Source: Diadophis punctatus similis (taxonomy: Eukaryota > Chordata > Lepidosauria > Squamata > Dipsadidae). From it: a stretch of DNA of 64,000 nucleotides. The position numbers and the translations under genes were made by a program. How positions within the stretch are numbered: position 1 is the first letter of the stretch; each line of letters opens with the position of its first letter. Below are positions 14,700 to 28,210 of this stretch, piece after piece. Under the pieces are notes generated by a model. That model saw only the letters and a list, made by a program, of their open reading frames with translations. It did not search any database and was not told where the DNA came from. The stretch lies in the NCBI GenBank assembly GCA_023053685.1, contig JALIGW010000005.1, forward strand, positions 19,908,001 through 19,972,000, given 5' to 3'.

Positions 14700-17600
14700 T
14701 ACTAACCATAACAAACCATACCAACCATAACAAACTTCGCTCACGGCCTGACCTATCCATATTGCAACGTGCCCGCTCCCAAGAACTCCACACAGAACTT
14801 AAAAGACAACAAGACCAAGGAGAGACTGACTTATACATTGACTACCGCGCTGACTGTATCAAAAGTAAGTCCTTCAACCCACCTCCCAACTACCACCCCC
14901 TATCATCCAAAACTAGGCATGCACGCACCTAACTTCCTCAAGATACACCACTACTGACCTTAAATGCAAGCTACTCAACACAAGAAGCCTCGTAAACAAA
15001 ATGCCTGAATTCTCTTCTTATTAGATACAGCTATATTCGACATTATATTTGTCTGCGAGAGGTGGCTGAATGCATTTCTCCCAGACAACATTACCACAGT
15101 AATAGACTATCATGTTTACCAGTCCAATCGTGAAATCCGTAGAGGAGGTGGTGTTGCTATCTTCTATAAAAAACATTCAAGTTACACAGGAGCTCACTCT
15201 TCCTGAGACCATCGTCTGTGAGCTGTCATCAAATACCACATTTCACTTCTTACTATCTTACAGAGTCCCAGATTACGACCTCATACACATGAACAAGCTA
15301 ACTTCATTACTAACGTGGGCAGCCTCCTGTCCACACCCTCTTATCTTTCTTGGTGACATCAATCTACCTCTTATTAATTGGACCCTAAACGAATGTACAA
15401 CTGAACCCATACATGCAGCCCTGTACAATACTGTTACTAATCTGGGACTGGATCAACTAGTAATTAACAACACTAGACTCAACAACTGCTTTGATCTCAT
15501 CTTCTGCAACAGTTTAAACTCAATTTATGAACTACAAATAAAAGAACCCTTTTCCAACAGCGACCACAGCATGATTGACTTTGTCTCAATATACGTCCTT
15601 ACAAAAATCAACATAATGATGGAATCCCCAACTATAACTTTAAAAAAACCAGCTGTGATCTCATAGGCAGTGACCTCTCATCTCTTGATTGGCAAATTCT
15701 ATTCACTGGCTGTAATACTGCTGAAGACCATTATAACATTTTTCTGCTTGAAGTCAAAAGAGTCATTAAACTATACGTACTACTAATAACCCCCAAAACC
15801 AGAAAAAACAAATTACCGATAACAATAAGGAAGCTACAATAAAAAAAAATCTATTTGGCAAAAAAACAAAACTGGCTACGTAGCTAACTTTAAAAGCTGC
15901 TACAAAAACTCTACCAGATAAATGCTACCAGATAAAGAATGAATGCACCAATAATCATCTCAAACAAGAAGAAAACCTTCTGTGCACAAAATCCAACTGT
16001 GCCTTCTATAATTTTGAAAACAACAAACTTAAAAACTCGAGATCCATCCCACTGCTAAAAGGACCTAACTGTAAAGACTGTAATGATGAAGCCATTAAAG
16101 CCAACCTCTTTAACACATTCTTCATCTCAGTCTTTGTAAACAGCAATGGCTCATGCCTCATATTTCCTAGTCATACCACAACTAATTAAAACAACCTAAT
16201 ACGTATCAGTTTTACAGAAGATAACGTTGAAAAGGCACTATGCAGCCTAAAACCATCTCTATTGGACCTGATGGACGATGTGCCTACTTCTTAAAAAAGC
16301 TTTCCACTGCCATAGCAGAACCTCTAAGCATAATTTTTGAAAAATCTTTCAGAACCAGCTTCTTGCCCAAACTATGGTCACTAGCCACAGTCATCCCTAT
16401 CTTCAAAAAGGGAGACCCCAGTCTAGTTGAAAATTACCAATCTCTTTATGTTGCGTCACCTGCAAAGTCATGGAATCGATCATAAACCAATCCATTACCC
16501 TCCACTTAGAAACAAACAACCTATTCTCTAACAAACAATTTGCCTTCAGAAAAAATTTGTCCTGTAATCTGCAACTCCTACACTGCAAAAACATATGGAC
16601 TACATAATAGACACAATTTACATAGACTTCTGTAAAGCCTTTGATTCACTGGTGACGACAAATTACTTCTAAAACTAAAATCTTATGGCATTTCTGGACC
16701 AGTGCATAATTGGATAGCTGCGCTTCTGTCAAACAGGCAATAAGTGGTCAAAATAGGGAGTGCCCTATCAAATCCTGCACCTGTTAACAGTGGTGTCCCC
16801 CAAGGCAGCATTTTAGGACCAACACTCTTTATATGACCTTTGTGATCATATTATAAGCAACTGCGTTCTCTTCGCTGATGATGTAAAACTATTCAACACC
16901 ACCAACAATGTTGCTACCCTTCAAAAAGACCTTGACTGTGTGTCAGAATGGTCACACAATTGGCAACTCCAAATCTCAATCAACAAATGCTCTGTCCTAC
17001 ACATTGGCAAAAAGAATCAGAACACAAAATACAAGCTGGGCGGATACGACTTCGTAGATGACCCTCACTCTGTCAAGGACCTTGGAGTACTCATCTCTAA
17101 TGATCTAAGTGCTAGAGCCCACTGTAACAACATTGCCAAAAAAGCATTAAGAGTTGTTAACTTAATCTTGCGTAGCTTCTTCTCTGGTAATATTGTACTG
17201 CTAACTAGAGCATACAAAACATTTTGTAGACCAATTCTTGAATACAGCTCACCTGTCTGGAACCCGCACTGCATATCGGACATTAATACAATTGAGCGAG
17301 ACCAGAGATATTTCACGAGAAGAGTCTTCCACTCCTCTGCTCGTAACAGAATACCTTATGCCACCAGGCTTGAAATTTTGGGCTTAGACAACTTAGAACT
17401 ATGCCACCTTCAGTCTGACCTAAGCGTAGTACATAAAATTATCTGCTACAATGTCCTACCTGTCAATGACTACTTCAGCTTCAACCACAACAATACATGA
17501 GCACACAATAGATACAAACTTAAGGTAAACCACTCCAAACTCGATTGCAGAAAATACGACTTCAGCAACAGAGTGGTCAATGCCTGGAATGCACTACCTG

Positions 17601-17815
17601 ACTCTGTGTTTTCTTCCTCAAACCCCACAACTTTAACCTTAGACTGTCTACTGTTGTCCTCAGCCAATTCCTAAGTGGTCTGTAAGGGGTGTGCATAAGT
17701 GAATATCGTCCCTGTCCTAATATCCCCATTTATTTGTATCCATTTCATGTATTTATAAACATGTTTATACTAATATCTGTTATATTATACATGCTTGACA
17801 AATAAATAAAAATAC
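14700..17815 (+). mobile_element. CR1-group non-LTR retrotransposon, decayed, about 3.1 kb
   Basis: Fragments of an apurinic endonuclease (ICERWLN..., REIRRGGGVAIFYKKHSS, then FLGDINLP and SNSDHSM) are followed by reverse-transcriptase motifs: YIDFCKAFDSL near 16620, SGVPQGSILGP near 16792, and active-site FADD at 16871-16882. The C-terminal part stays open over 16940-17500 (186 codons) with VKDLGVLISNDLSARAHC and PILEYSSPVWNPH. The element ends in a 3' UTR and tgacaaataaataaaa. Many frameshifts and stops show it is dead. CR1/Jockey-group is clear; the exact clade is not. No ORF1 was recognised. Confidence 0.85.
16940..17500 (+). pseudogene. LINE reverse-transcriptase C-terminal fragment
   Basis: This is the longest unbroken piece of the LINE at 14700-17815: 186 codons covering the thumb and C-terminal part of the reverse transcriptase. 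It starts just after the FADD active site. Conserved landmarks are WQLQISINKCSVLHIG, VKDLGVLIS and PILEYSSPVW. The upstream part of the same frame is interrupted, so no functional protein is expected. Confidence 0.85.
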
Positions 17816-18736
<921 letters not shown>

Positions 18737-19204
18737 CTAGATGTAACACAACAAAAAAAGTTGAATTAATGTGTGTCTTTGTACTTTTTTTATCTATTGT
18801 AATCAGTAAACAACGGTGAGATATTGTGATGAGCTCCCCCAAAAATCATTTATTTATGATTTTATTTTATTTTGTATTATTTTCACGTTATTTTCTGCAC
18901 GAGTTCATTCAGAAAATTATGAAGGAAAAGGCAAGTCTACCTTTCAATAAAAAACACTTTTCTTTAAAAGGGTCAGCATCTGGTGATGTCATTTTAGCAA
19001 AATATCTAAAGACAATGCAGTCAATCAAATGTGTTGAATTTCCTCTCTTATAATAAGTAACCAGTATGTCTGAAGGCTATGCTGGCTAAGAACATGATGA
19101 GACTTGACATCAAATGCCATCATGCATTTCACAGGGACTCTTATAAGAATACATAGAAGGTAGCTTGATTCTATTATAATTTTCACTCTGTGATGTGAAG
19201 GTAG
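18737..19204. other. Intron sequence, no feature recognised
   Basis: Start of the long upstream intron. I looked for the glycine-rich-loop exon here and did not see it. Confidence 0.5.
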
Positions 19205-19257
19205 GCTTAAGCACTGTAAAGCGGTATATAAGTCTAAGTGCTATTGCTATTGCTATT
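19205..19257 (+). repeat. SINE 3' tail fragment
   Basis: Contains gcactgtaaagcggtatata, agtctaagtgctattgctat and the terminal repeat units; head missing. Confidence 0.8.
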
Positions 19258-19537
19258 AAAACAACAGTTTGTCAGAGAACAGCCTTTCCCAGAGTCTTCA
19301 TATTTTAGATATAAAGAGTCCTTCGCCTCCCAAAATTTCCTATCCAGCAGAAGAATTGCTGAAAATCCTAGAATCCAAAAACCACAAACATGGAGAAAGC
19401 CAAGGCTGGTATTAGATTCTTTCACTTTAAATTCATGTATTTACTTGTTCATTTGTTATGTAATTGATTTGCCTCCTCAATCCTAACAGCATTCTAGGCA
19501 GCATGCAGATAATGAAAGTTTAGCAATTACATAACTG

Positions 19538-19575
19538 TCATCATCATCATCATCATCACCACCACCACCACCACC
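19538..19575. repeat. (ATC)n/(ACC)n microsatellite
   Basis: Trinucleotide run of ATC changing to ACC. Confidence 0.95.
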
Positions 19576-21170
19576 GATGACTCCCATTTTAGCAATGTCC
19601 CAATGCTCAAATACTGACTGTCACATTTAGACTTGCCAATGTTGTAAGGGCAGAACATGAAACAATCATTTTCCATGCCAAAGGTAATGTCCAAATTATA
19701 TTTAGGAGAATATAATTTAGTGACAGCAATGAAATAATTCAGTGCTAGCAACTGTGAAACTATGAATCAACAAAGTGAGGTTACAGCAAGAAAGAGCCAA
19801 CAATTTCAGGAAAGATGGTATCAAACATTGTGATTGGGGAACTGCTCTTCCACCAAATGTACTATGTTTCTGGGCTCAACTCATAATCTGATCTGTCCTT
19901 CAATCCTTAATAATTTGGGACTGGAATATACTAAAGAGCTTCTTGTCCATACACTTGTCTACATTACAATTCCTCAAACAGAGACATTTATTTGGGTATT
20001 CCTGTTGATGAGCTACAACGAAAGTTATTTTTTTCTTGGTGATGGCACTTTAATGTAGGGTGCCATCCTTCAACACAGTTTACTTCTCCATTTTATGTAT
20101 GCAGTTGATCTATCAATAAAATTATTGTACTACTGATTCTTGAAAGTTTAGGATATAAAGAGGTACTATGTGGATGCCTTTATGACTGTATTGGTATATT
20201 TATCTGATAATGTTGGGAACTGGATAGCTGTTGGCAACAACTGTCATATCTTGTTTTGTGGTATAATTTAATGAGGACCACTGGGATGTATGCATGAGCC
20301 CTCCACTAACTTGTAAGTCCTCCCCAAAAGAAATTTCCAGGAAGATCTTCAGCACAAGAACTATTTTTATCTAAATTTATGGAGGTCTCTCTGAGATAAG
20401 AGGAATGTGAAAGGGAAATATATGATTCAGAATTACAAGGGAAGCAATTTGAAGGCAGTCAGTTTGCAGAATAAGCATGGGAGTTATCAATATTTCATTC
20501 CATTTACATTGTATGCTGCCTTTTAGGATCTTCCCTGGATAATTTAGAAAATGCCCATTAAGAAGAGTTCTCATATCATTCAGGTCTAACATCTTACTTG
20601 CAACAGTTATAGTAAGTATTTACATGCTATTTAAAAGTTCACAGCGCATGACCAAACAGTTTGCTCATAGTTACTCTCAAACAATAACCTCTGAATCTAC
20701 AAGCTTTACATACAGTAGCAGTCCAAAAAATTACTACATACAAGTTACTTGTATGGAAAAAAAAATAATATAGCATGCTTCGTGCTGCATCTGATCTTTT
20801 TCCTTTGATTAAATTATGTCATAAAGATCTGTAACAAGTGTATTCTGGCAAGACAGAATATCTCTCTTATCTATAATCACATTTATGGGACTTCTGGAAA
20901 ATTTTATATCAGTCTGAGGTTTTGTTTTCATAACCAAAACAAATAACCACCTCCTTATTTCAGTTACGGTACTTTTATTAAGGAGGGAATAAGTGTTTAA
21001 GGCACTTAAAAATCATGCTGATTTTAAAAAAAAGATAATTGTATATCAAGCTGGTTCCATAGGGCTTCTTGCTCAGAGAGTTTTAAATGAGTGCAGTCCT
21101 AAAGTTGTATTCCGTGAACTCTTATTCAGAAAATGAGTGTTCAGAAGGGAATTCAACCACGATCATAATG
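19576..21170. other. Intron sequence, no feature recognised
   Basis: No repeat family or conserved frame recognised. Confidence 0.45.
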
Positions 21171-21741
21171 TGTTGTTGTTGTTGTTAGTTGCAAAGTCGT
21201 GTCCGACCCATCGCAACACCATGGACAATGTTTCTCCGGGCCTTCCTGTTCTCTACCATCCTCTGGAGTCCATTTAAGCTCATGCTGACTGCTTCAGTGA
21301 TTCCATCCAGCCACCTCATTCTCTGTCGTCCCTTTCTTCTTTTGCCCTCAATCTTTCACAGCATTAGGCTCTTCTCCAATGAGTCCTTCCTTCTCTTTGG
21401 TGCCCAAAGTATCTGAGTTTCATCTTCAGGATCTGGCCTTCTAAAGAGCAGTCAGGGTTGATCTCTAGGACTGACCGGTTTGATTGCCTTGCAGTCCAAG
21501 GGACTCTCTAGCACCATAGTTCAAAGGCCTCAATTATTTGGCGCTCAGCCTTTCTTATGGTCCAACTTTCACAGCCAAACATTGCAACTGGGAAAACCAT
21601 AGCCTTGACTATACGCACTTTTGTTGGCAGGGTGATATCTCTGCTTTTTAGTATGCTGTCTAGATTTGTCATAGCTTTCCTCCCCAGGAGCAAGCATCTT
21701 TTAATTTCTTGGCTGCAGTCCCCATCTGCAGTCCCCATCTA
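21171..21741 (-). mobile_element. Bov-B LINE (RTE clade), 3' end
   Basis: On the minus strand the frame at 21738-21508 reads ...LLLGRKAMTNLDSILKSRDI then TLPTKVRIVKAMVFPVAMFG and CESWTIRKAERQ. This is the characteristic C-terminal reverse-transcriptase segment of Bov-B, the RTE LINE shared by squamates and ruminants through horizontal transfer (established). The 3' UTR follows and ends with a trinucleotide (ACA)n tail at 21171. The copy is 5'-truncated and carries later frame breaks. Confidence 0.92.
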
Positions 21742-22139
21742 CATAGTGTGTAGGATACAGCAACTCAAGCACACATTTTAACACTGAGTAAAGATTTCAA
21801 GATTAATTTTTATGGGTCTGCTAGTCAGATAAGCTGCAAAAAAAGAGAAAATCTTAATTATAAATGTTTTCTCTAAAATGAATGATGGGATTATAGATTA
21901 TCTCAAAGTTTGAAAATTAAATTATTTTATTGCATCCTTCTAAGAAAAACAGGCAACGTATAGTATTCTCAAAGGGGGAAAGACTATAAATATAGTTATT
22001 CTGTTCTCTGTATAACTTATTTGTATATAGAGTGCATGTGTGAGATTGTATTGTTCAGAGGTTTAGATCTGTCTCCATGGGCTTTAGTTGTGTATTTTTA
22101 CCCTACAACAAAGATGGGAAACAGGTACCAATTCATATA

Positions 22140-22668
22140 CAGTGAACCCTCGCTATATCGCGGTTCACCTTTCACGGTCTCGCTGCTTCACGGATTTGCA
22201 TCGTGCATTGTGTTCTGCATTCTGATTGGCTAAACAGTCTCTCCACTTCTTCTGATGCAGCGGCTCAGTCAGAAGAGCAGTGAAATACACGTGAGTCACT
22301 ATTTGTCCTACTGTACTTTGTATTTTTTTTCATAATCATTTTTCATTTTCTCCCGTTCTAATCCAATGACTCGGGTCGCGGTGGGGCGGTGCTGATCTCC
22401 GCAATTTGAAGCCTTCAGTTCGTATTGATGATTAAAATTATTATTTTACAGTACAGTAGTTATTTGTAAAAAAAACGTTTATACAGTACTTTTATTTGTT
22501 AAACAAATGCTTGGGCCTGTAAAAAGGTTTTGTTCTTTGGTTTCAATGTATTATGGAGTATTTCATTGTATAATAATTGTAAAAAAAATAAAGGTTACTA
22601 CTTCACGGATTTCGCCTATCACGGGTTCTTTTTGGAACGTAACCCCCACGAAAAACGAGGGTTCACTG
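22140..22668. mobile_element. Tc1/mariner-superfamily MITE (pogo-like), 529 bp
   Basis: Begins cagtgaaccctcgctatatc and ends cgagggttcactg, with TA on each side (22138-22139 and 22669-22670). The sub-terminal parts (cacggatttgcat and cttcacggatttcgcctatc) are also related. No transposase frame is present. Superfamily is inferred from the TA duplication and termini. Confidence 0.8.
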
Positions 22669-23436
22669 TATTGCAAAACTGCAACTCCCAACATTCCTCA
22701 ACATTGGCCTTGCTGGTTCTCACATTACCAGGAGTGGTAGTTAAGTAACAATTCTGGAGACTCAAGAATTCCTCATGCTGGCATGTGAAGAACTCACATG
22801 TGTATAATGTAAAAATAAATCCCGTGGGTTGCTACATTTTAGAAATAGAAACAGTTCTGCAGAACTATTTCTAAACAGACTATTTGTAGATACTTGTGAA
22901 AATTTGCCTGGAGGCACAAATTTTCAAGAATCAAAGCAGTTACGATTAGTCTTCTTTTCTCCAGACATCCCCAACATTTAAAATAACACTCAAATTATAC
23001 ATCCCTCAAATTAAAATTAAAAAAAGAGAAACAAAATGGGGTACATTTGAAAGGGAGGGGGGAATCACAGCAGCTGGCATGATAATGAAGCTATTGTCAC
23101 TGAAATTATCTCATTATTTTTTAAACTTTTTTTGCCAACAAGAGATTCGGCATGTAGAATTTAAATCAGCAGATCCTCAACGGGTTGTTGAGAAACAGGG
23201 TAATAATTGCTAATGCCATGAACAACTAACGAACAGTTAGTCTTTTCCAATTATAGGTTCAAAATATGAAAATAAGTCTATAGTAAGAACAAGATTAGCA
23301 GTTTAGTTAACTAAAATGTTCCCTACTTCTAAATCAGTAATCATTGATCCCATAACATATACTGCTTGTTTCTTTTACAATAAGAAATTAAAACTAATTT
23401 CTTATTGCAAAGCAAAATTATTATATGCAGTATGAG

Positions 23437-23719
23437 CAGGGGTGGGTTCTAACTTACCTCGCCACCGATTCGCTTCCTCCCACGCCACGTGGCTGTGCGT
23501 GCATTGTGTGCCGCATGGCCACGCCACGCATATGTGCATGCGCAGTGCCAAAAACTCAGCTTCTGCACATGCGCAGAAGCAAAAATCAGAAAAAAATAGA
23601 AAAAAATAAAAAAAAAGATGGCAGCAGCCACGGACCAGCACCAACAGAACTGGCTCCGTGACGTCACCACTGCTTTACTGCCGGTTCTATAGGTTAGAAC
23701 TGGTAGGAACCCACTTCTG
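23437..23719. mobile_element. hAT non-autonomous element, 283 bp
   Basis: Starts caggggtgggttctaactta and ends ggtaggaacccacttctg. The 8-bp target duplication agtatgag/agtacgag has one mismatch. The interior has gcacatgcgcagaagcaaaa-type sequence as in the copies at 14111, 30634 and 37204. Its right duplication overlaps the left end of the adjoining mariner-like MITE. Confidence 0.85.
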
Positions 23720-23721
23720 AG

Positions 23722-24107
23722 TACGAGTAATCCTCAACTTACAACCACAATTGAGGCCAAAATTTATGTTGCTCAATGAGAAATTTGTTAAGTGGGTTTT
23801 GCTCCATTTTACGACTTTTCTTGCCACATTTTTAAGCGAATCACTGCAATTGTTAAATTAGTAACATGGTTGCTAAGAGAATCAGGTTTCCTTATGGACC
23901 TGGCTTGTCAGAAGGTCACAATAAAGTGATCACATGACCCTGGGATACTGCAACTGTCATAAAGGTGAGTTAGTTGTTAAGTATCTGAATATAAATCACA
24001 TGACCACGGGGATGCTGCAACAGTCATAAGTATGAGAAATGGTCATAAGTCACTTTTTTCAGTGCCGTTGTAACTTCAAATGGTCATTAAGTTGAGCACT
24101 ACCTGTA
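23722..24107. mobile_element. Mariner-like MITE (caggtagtcc family), copy 1
   Basis: Contains ctcaacttacaaccacaatt, gtcataagtcactttttt and a right end ...gcactacctgta. It matches, in reverse orientation, the copies at 40309 and 41891. The left terminus is eroded (tacgagtaatcc) where the hAT element inserted. Confidence 0.8.
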
Positions 24108-24619
24108 CTATTTCCCAATACAGAGATTCTCAAATTCCGTGATCCTGAGACCACCTAAATTAATACATGCACTTCTGTGACTCCGCCTTCCCCAAATTAA
24201 ACTAGTGGTTTCAGTAGAGTGGAACTAAATGTATAAATGGACAACTTACTTTTAATAATTACATTTTAACTGACACAGCAGTTGAAACCATGACAGTAAC
24301 TTGCAGCCATACAAAATAATTCTATTGAATATAAGCAATAACTAAAATTAGATGTAAAGCCATACTTTAATGGGGGGGAGGAGCTTCCTTACTTCTGTAT
24401 AATTCCTGAAATCCATATTTCATTTTTGAGCCAACCACTCTTATTCATCAAGGAAAAAGAAAGAAAGACACTTTCCATGTTTTGAATCAGTTTCTCTTAA
24501 GTGTTTCCATTTGCAAAACAGTGGCAGGCTCTGCTGCTTTGGGTGCTCCTTCCCAATGCAGCAACAGTAACAACCCAACTTCTCTTTCTCTGCAGACCTA
24601 ATGCCTATTTTGTAAATTT
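24108..24619. other. Intron sequence, no feature recognised
   Basis: No element identified. Confidence 0.5.
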
Positions 24620-24874
24620 ATTTATTTTATTTATTTATTTTTGTGAGATTTATATACCGCCTCACAGTGCAAGCACTCTCTAAGCGGTTTACACCAGTAA
24701 GCAATGTCTATTTATATTGCCCCCAACAATCTGGGTCCTCATTTTACCTACCTCAGAAGGATGGAAGGCTGAGTCAACCTTGAGCTGGTGAGATTTGAAC
24801 TGCTGACCTGCAGATCAGTGTCAGCTAAAGTGGCCTGCAGTACCTGCCTCTAACCGCTGCGCCACCTCGGCTTC
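24620..24874 (-). repeat. tRNA-derived SINE, full-length type
   Basis: The minus strand reads from a head with ccgaggtggcgcagcggtta, through the tggaaggctgagtcaacctt block (read here on plus), to an A/T-rich tail rich in TTTA. Longer head than most copies here. Confidence 0.88.
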
Positions 24875-26082
24875 CCTTCCCTTTTGTGCACTTAAGGGAT
24901 GATTGTTTTAAAAACATAACAAACCTTCAGGCTTTACACAGAAAATATCTGCCTGGTTTTATGTTAAGCCTACTTTATCAAGTCTGCTTAGAAGGAACCT
25001 ACAAGAAAAGGACATTCCGGGTCCATCCATCCCTTGCAATCCTCTCGGATAGAGAACAAACCATTCTCTTCTAACTGTTTTTAAATTACTGATGGGGTAC
25101 ATGCTTTGCATATTGATGTCTTCAATTGACCTAGACTTCAAGGTCAAAGGACAAGACTGCTGACTGAGACTACACAGAACTAGTTGAAGAGCAGGTAAAA
25201 GTTATTAATAAAACTGTTAAAGAGTAGAAACTTATAAATTCATCTTGCATTTATGTTGTCCATTTCTACACCTTCACTGTCTTCAACATCCATAGATTTT
25301 TCACTGATTTAAATAGAATGGAAGATTGAACTGAGAATCATCTGAATTAGGATTCTGTGTCCCTAATCTCTTATTCCTCACCATTTTGCATAGATGGACA
25401 CATAAGGAAGCTCACAAACTGTGAAGTTCAATGTTATTCAACCAGAGAGTCATTAACAATATTCAGATATATCAATGCCATTAAGAGTTCCAAGAAGAAT
25501 GGTTTTGATATCCTCTCCCTATCTTTTCTTACTTGCTGCTCTCCAGGCATGCTGTACTAAAAGTCCTAGAATTTCCAGACAAAAAGACTTTCTCTCTTGA
25601 AAACATGATTATTGGATGATTCTTGAGATGCAATTTACTCCTTTAAGAACATTCCATTTCAGGCTATTTAATGATACTTGAGTTTTTAGATTATAATGAG
25701 CTATGAACCTTGCTGAGATTAAAAGTCCTCTAATAACATATCCAGAGCTACAGTATCTCATGCCAGCTATACAAGCAGAGCACAGAATTGAAAAGCAACT
25801 ACTTTGTATTCTGGGCAATATGCATGAGCAGTATCAAATGCTGGAAAATAATTGCTTGAGCTATGTTAAGCCAGGATCTCTTCTCTGCCTCTTTTTTTTG
25901 GGGGGGGGGAGGCGGAGGGGATTTCAACTTGAAATGCCATATACAATCTCTAGCTCTATCTGTTGCATATAAAAATATTGAAGGAATTTCCATTCTACCA
26001 ATGTAGTTTCTCTCATTGCAAGGCAATGATGCCAAAAAACAAAAGCTTCTCTTATTTATGCTGCTATCTAGCCCGTTCCTAT
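24875..26082. other. Intron sequence, no feature recognised
   Basis: Contains a short G-run near 25905 and possible scraps of MITE sequence near 25540-25580; otherwise nothing recognised. Confidence 0.45.
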
Positions 26083-26394
26083 TACCGCATTTTTCGGAGT
26101 ATAAGACGCACCTTTTCCCCCCTAAAAGAGGGTGAAAATCTGGGTGCGTCTTATACACAGAATGTAGCCCGCCCAGCCTCTGAAACGGACCTTTGCAAGG
26201 CTAAAACAACCTCTCAAACCGAGCTTTGCAAGGCTGAAAAAGCAGCCTTTAAAACGGACCTTTGCAAGGCTAATATACCTCTTCCAGGCTATTTGCTAAG
26301 GATGCTAGCCAGATGGATGCTGGTAGGCAGATTTTTTTTTCTTATTTTCCTCCCCAAAAACTAAGGTGTGTCTTATACTCCAAAAAATACGGTA
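26083..26394. mobile_element. Tc1/mariner-type MITE, 312 bp including flanking TA
   Basis: Left end taccgcatttttcggagtat, right end tatactccaaaaaatacggta: inverted termini flanked by TA. Near the left end is a second inverted match (gacgcacc and gggtgcgtcttatac). The interior carries three imperfect copies of cggacctttgcaaggctaaa at roughly 33-bp spacing. Confidence 0.85.
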
Positions 26395-27088
26395 AATATG
26401 ACTGGAATGACACATCTTGATAAGCCATAGTGTTTTTGTTGGTTGGTTTGTTTTCGGCTTAGTACAATGTGCTACTATCAGTGAATAAACCATAGTTTGG
26501 CTTAGGCCAGTAAACCACTTTTCAGTCATAATTTGGTGTTAGCTTATTAGTCATATTCAATACATCATATTAAACCAGATGTTTAAAAGCTCTGGTTAAA
26601 CAAAAATGAACAAGTCATAGTTGTGAGATGTAACCCTAACCTTATTACAATAAACCCCACTAATTAATTTTAGAAGATATGGAGTCATATGCAGCATCTG
26701 TCTCATTTGTCCACAATTCATCCTTAGCTGTTCCAATTTTGTGTTCTCTGTCTTCTCTCAGTACAAGTCTTGATGGATGAATGATATGCGTGGTCTTGTT
26801 CACAATCTTGTAGATAACACAGTTGGGGCTAGCATCTGCTGAACTCCTATCCGCCTACTGAGACTGCTGCACTCATCACTCCTGTGGGGATTGATAGACC
26901 TGTGTTCAGAGATTGTCCAAGTGTCAGGTCCCTGGTGCAAAGCATCTTCACTCTGATAGTTTGAATAGCTACTGCTTCCATGCCACCTGCCCTGCCATAC
27001 TTTAAGGAGAGCCATTACTGGTTGGGATTTCCAAACAACTGGTGGAACCGTCTACCAATCATTATCCTTAAATTGTTCTGCAGTATTG
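26395..27088. other. Intron sequence, no feature recognised
   Basis: No element identified; one short taaccctaacc at 26631. Confidence 0.5.
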
Positions 27089-27283
27089 CTATAACCCAGG
27101 GGTCTGCAACCTTAAACACTCAAAGAGCCATTTGGACCTGTTTCCCACAGAAAAGAAAACACTGGGAGCCACAAAACCTGGGTGGGCATGGCCAACTCAC
27201 GGCACTCCCACCCAGTCACATGACCTGCCCCAGCCACACCTACCCAGGTTTTGTGGCTCTGGTTGTTATCTGTGGGAAATGGG

Positions 27284-28062
27284 TCTCTCTCTCTCTCCCT
27301 CTCTTCTGTTTTTCTCTTTTTCCTCTCCCTCTCTCTTTCTTCTTTCTCTTTCTTTCTTTCTTTTTCTCCTTTCCTTTCTTTCTCTCCCCTTCTCTCATTT
27401 GTTTCCCTCTTTTCCCTCTCTCTCATTCTCTTCCTCCAGCTCTCTCTCATTTCTCTCTCCCTCTCCCTCTCCCCCCTTCTCTGCCTCATGTTTCTTTTTT
27501 CCTCTCTCATACTGTCTCTCCATCATTTTCTCATTTCTTTCTCTTTTTCTCCCCCTTTCTCTCTCATTTTTCTCTCTCCCTTTCATTTCTGTTTTTCTCT
27601 TTTTCCTCTCCCTCTCCCTTTCCTTCTTTCTCTCCCTTTTCTCTCATTTTTCTCTTTTCCTTTTATTTCTCCCTCCCTTCTTTCTCATTTGTTTCTCTCT
27701 TTTTCCTCTCTCATTCTCTGCCTCCATTATTTTCTCATTTCTTTTTCTCCCCCTTTCTCTCTCATTTCTCTCTCTCTTTCTTTCCTTTTCATTTGTTTTT
27801 CTCTTTTTCTTTTTCCTCTTTTTCTCTCCTCCTTCTGTTTCACTCTTTTCCCTCTCTCATTCTCTCCCTCCAGCTCATTTCTCTCTCCCTCTCTCCCTTC
27901 TCTCTCTCATTTGTTTCTCTCTTTTTCCTCTCTCATTCTCTCCTTCCATCGTTTTCTCATTTCTCTTTCTTTTTCTCCCCTTTTCTCTCTCTCATCTCTT
28001 TCCCCCTCTTCTCTCTGTCCCCCCCTCTCTCTCTCTCGTGTGTGTGTGTGTGTGTGTGTGTT
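27284..28062. repeat. Long polypyrimidine tract (TCTC/TTTC)n with (GT)n end
   Basis: About 780 bp in which the plus strand is almost only C and T, with local CATT interruptions at intervals, ending in a GT dinucleotide run. Open frames up to 363 codons (Ser/Leu/Phe-rich) come from the absence of stop codons in such sequence and are not genes. Confidence 0.97.
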
Positions 28063-28210
28063 CCTTCTTGAACCATTTCTAAAAACAGGCGAGGGTTGGG
28101 GTTTTTCCCCCCCTGATGTTCTTTCTTCTTCTTTGGGTGCTTTTTACCATATGATTTAAATCTAGAGTCATTTCAGGTTCCCAGATAAAAGAAGCTCTTT
28201 CGTCCCCCTA

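Noticed and set aside
26980..28159. Overlapping Ser/Leu/Phe-rich open frames of 302-363 codons
   Set aside because: They are products of a polypyrimidine tract without stops, open in all three frames; no domain or codon bias.
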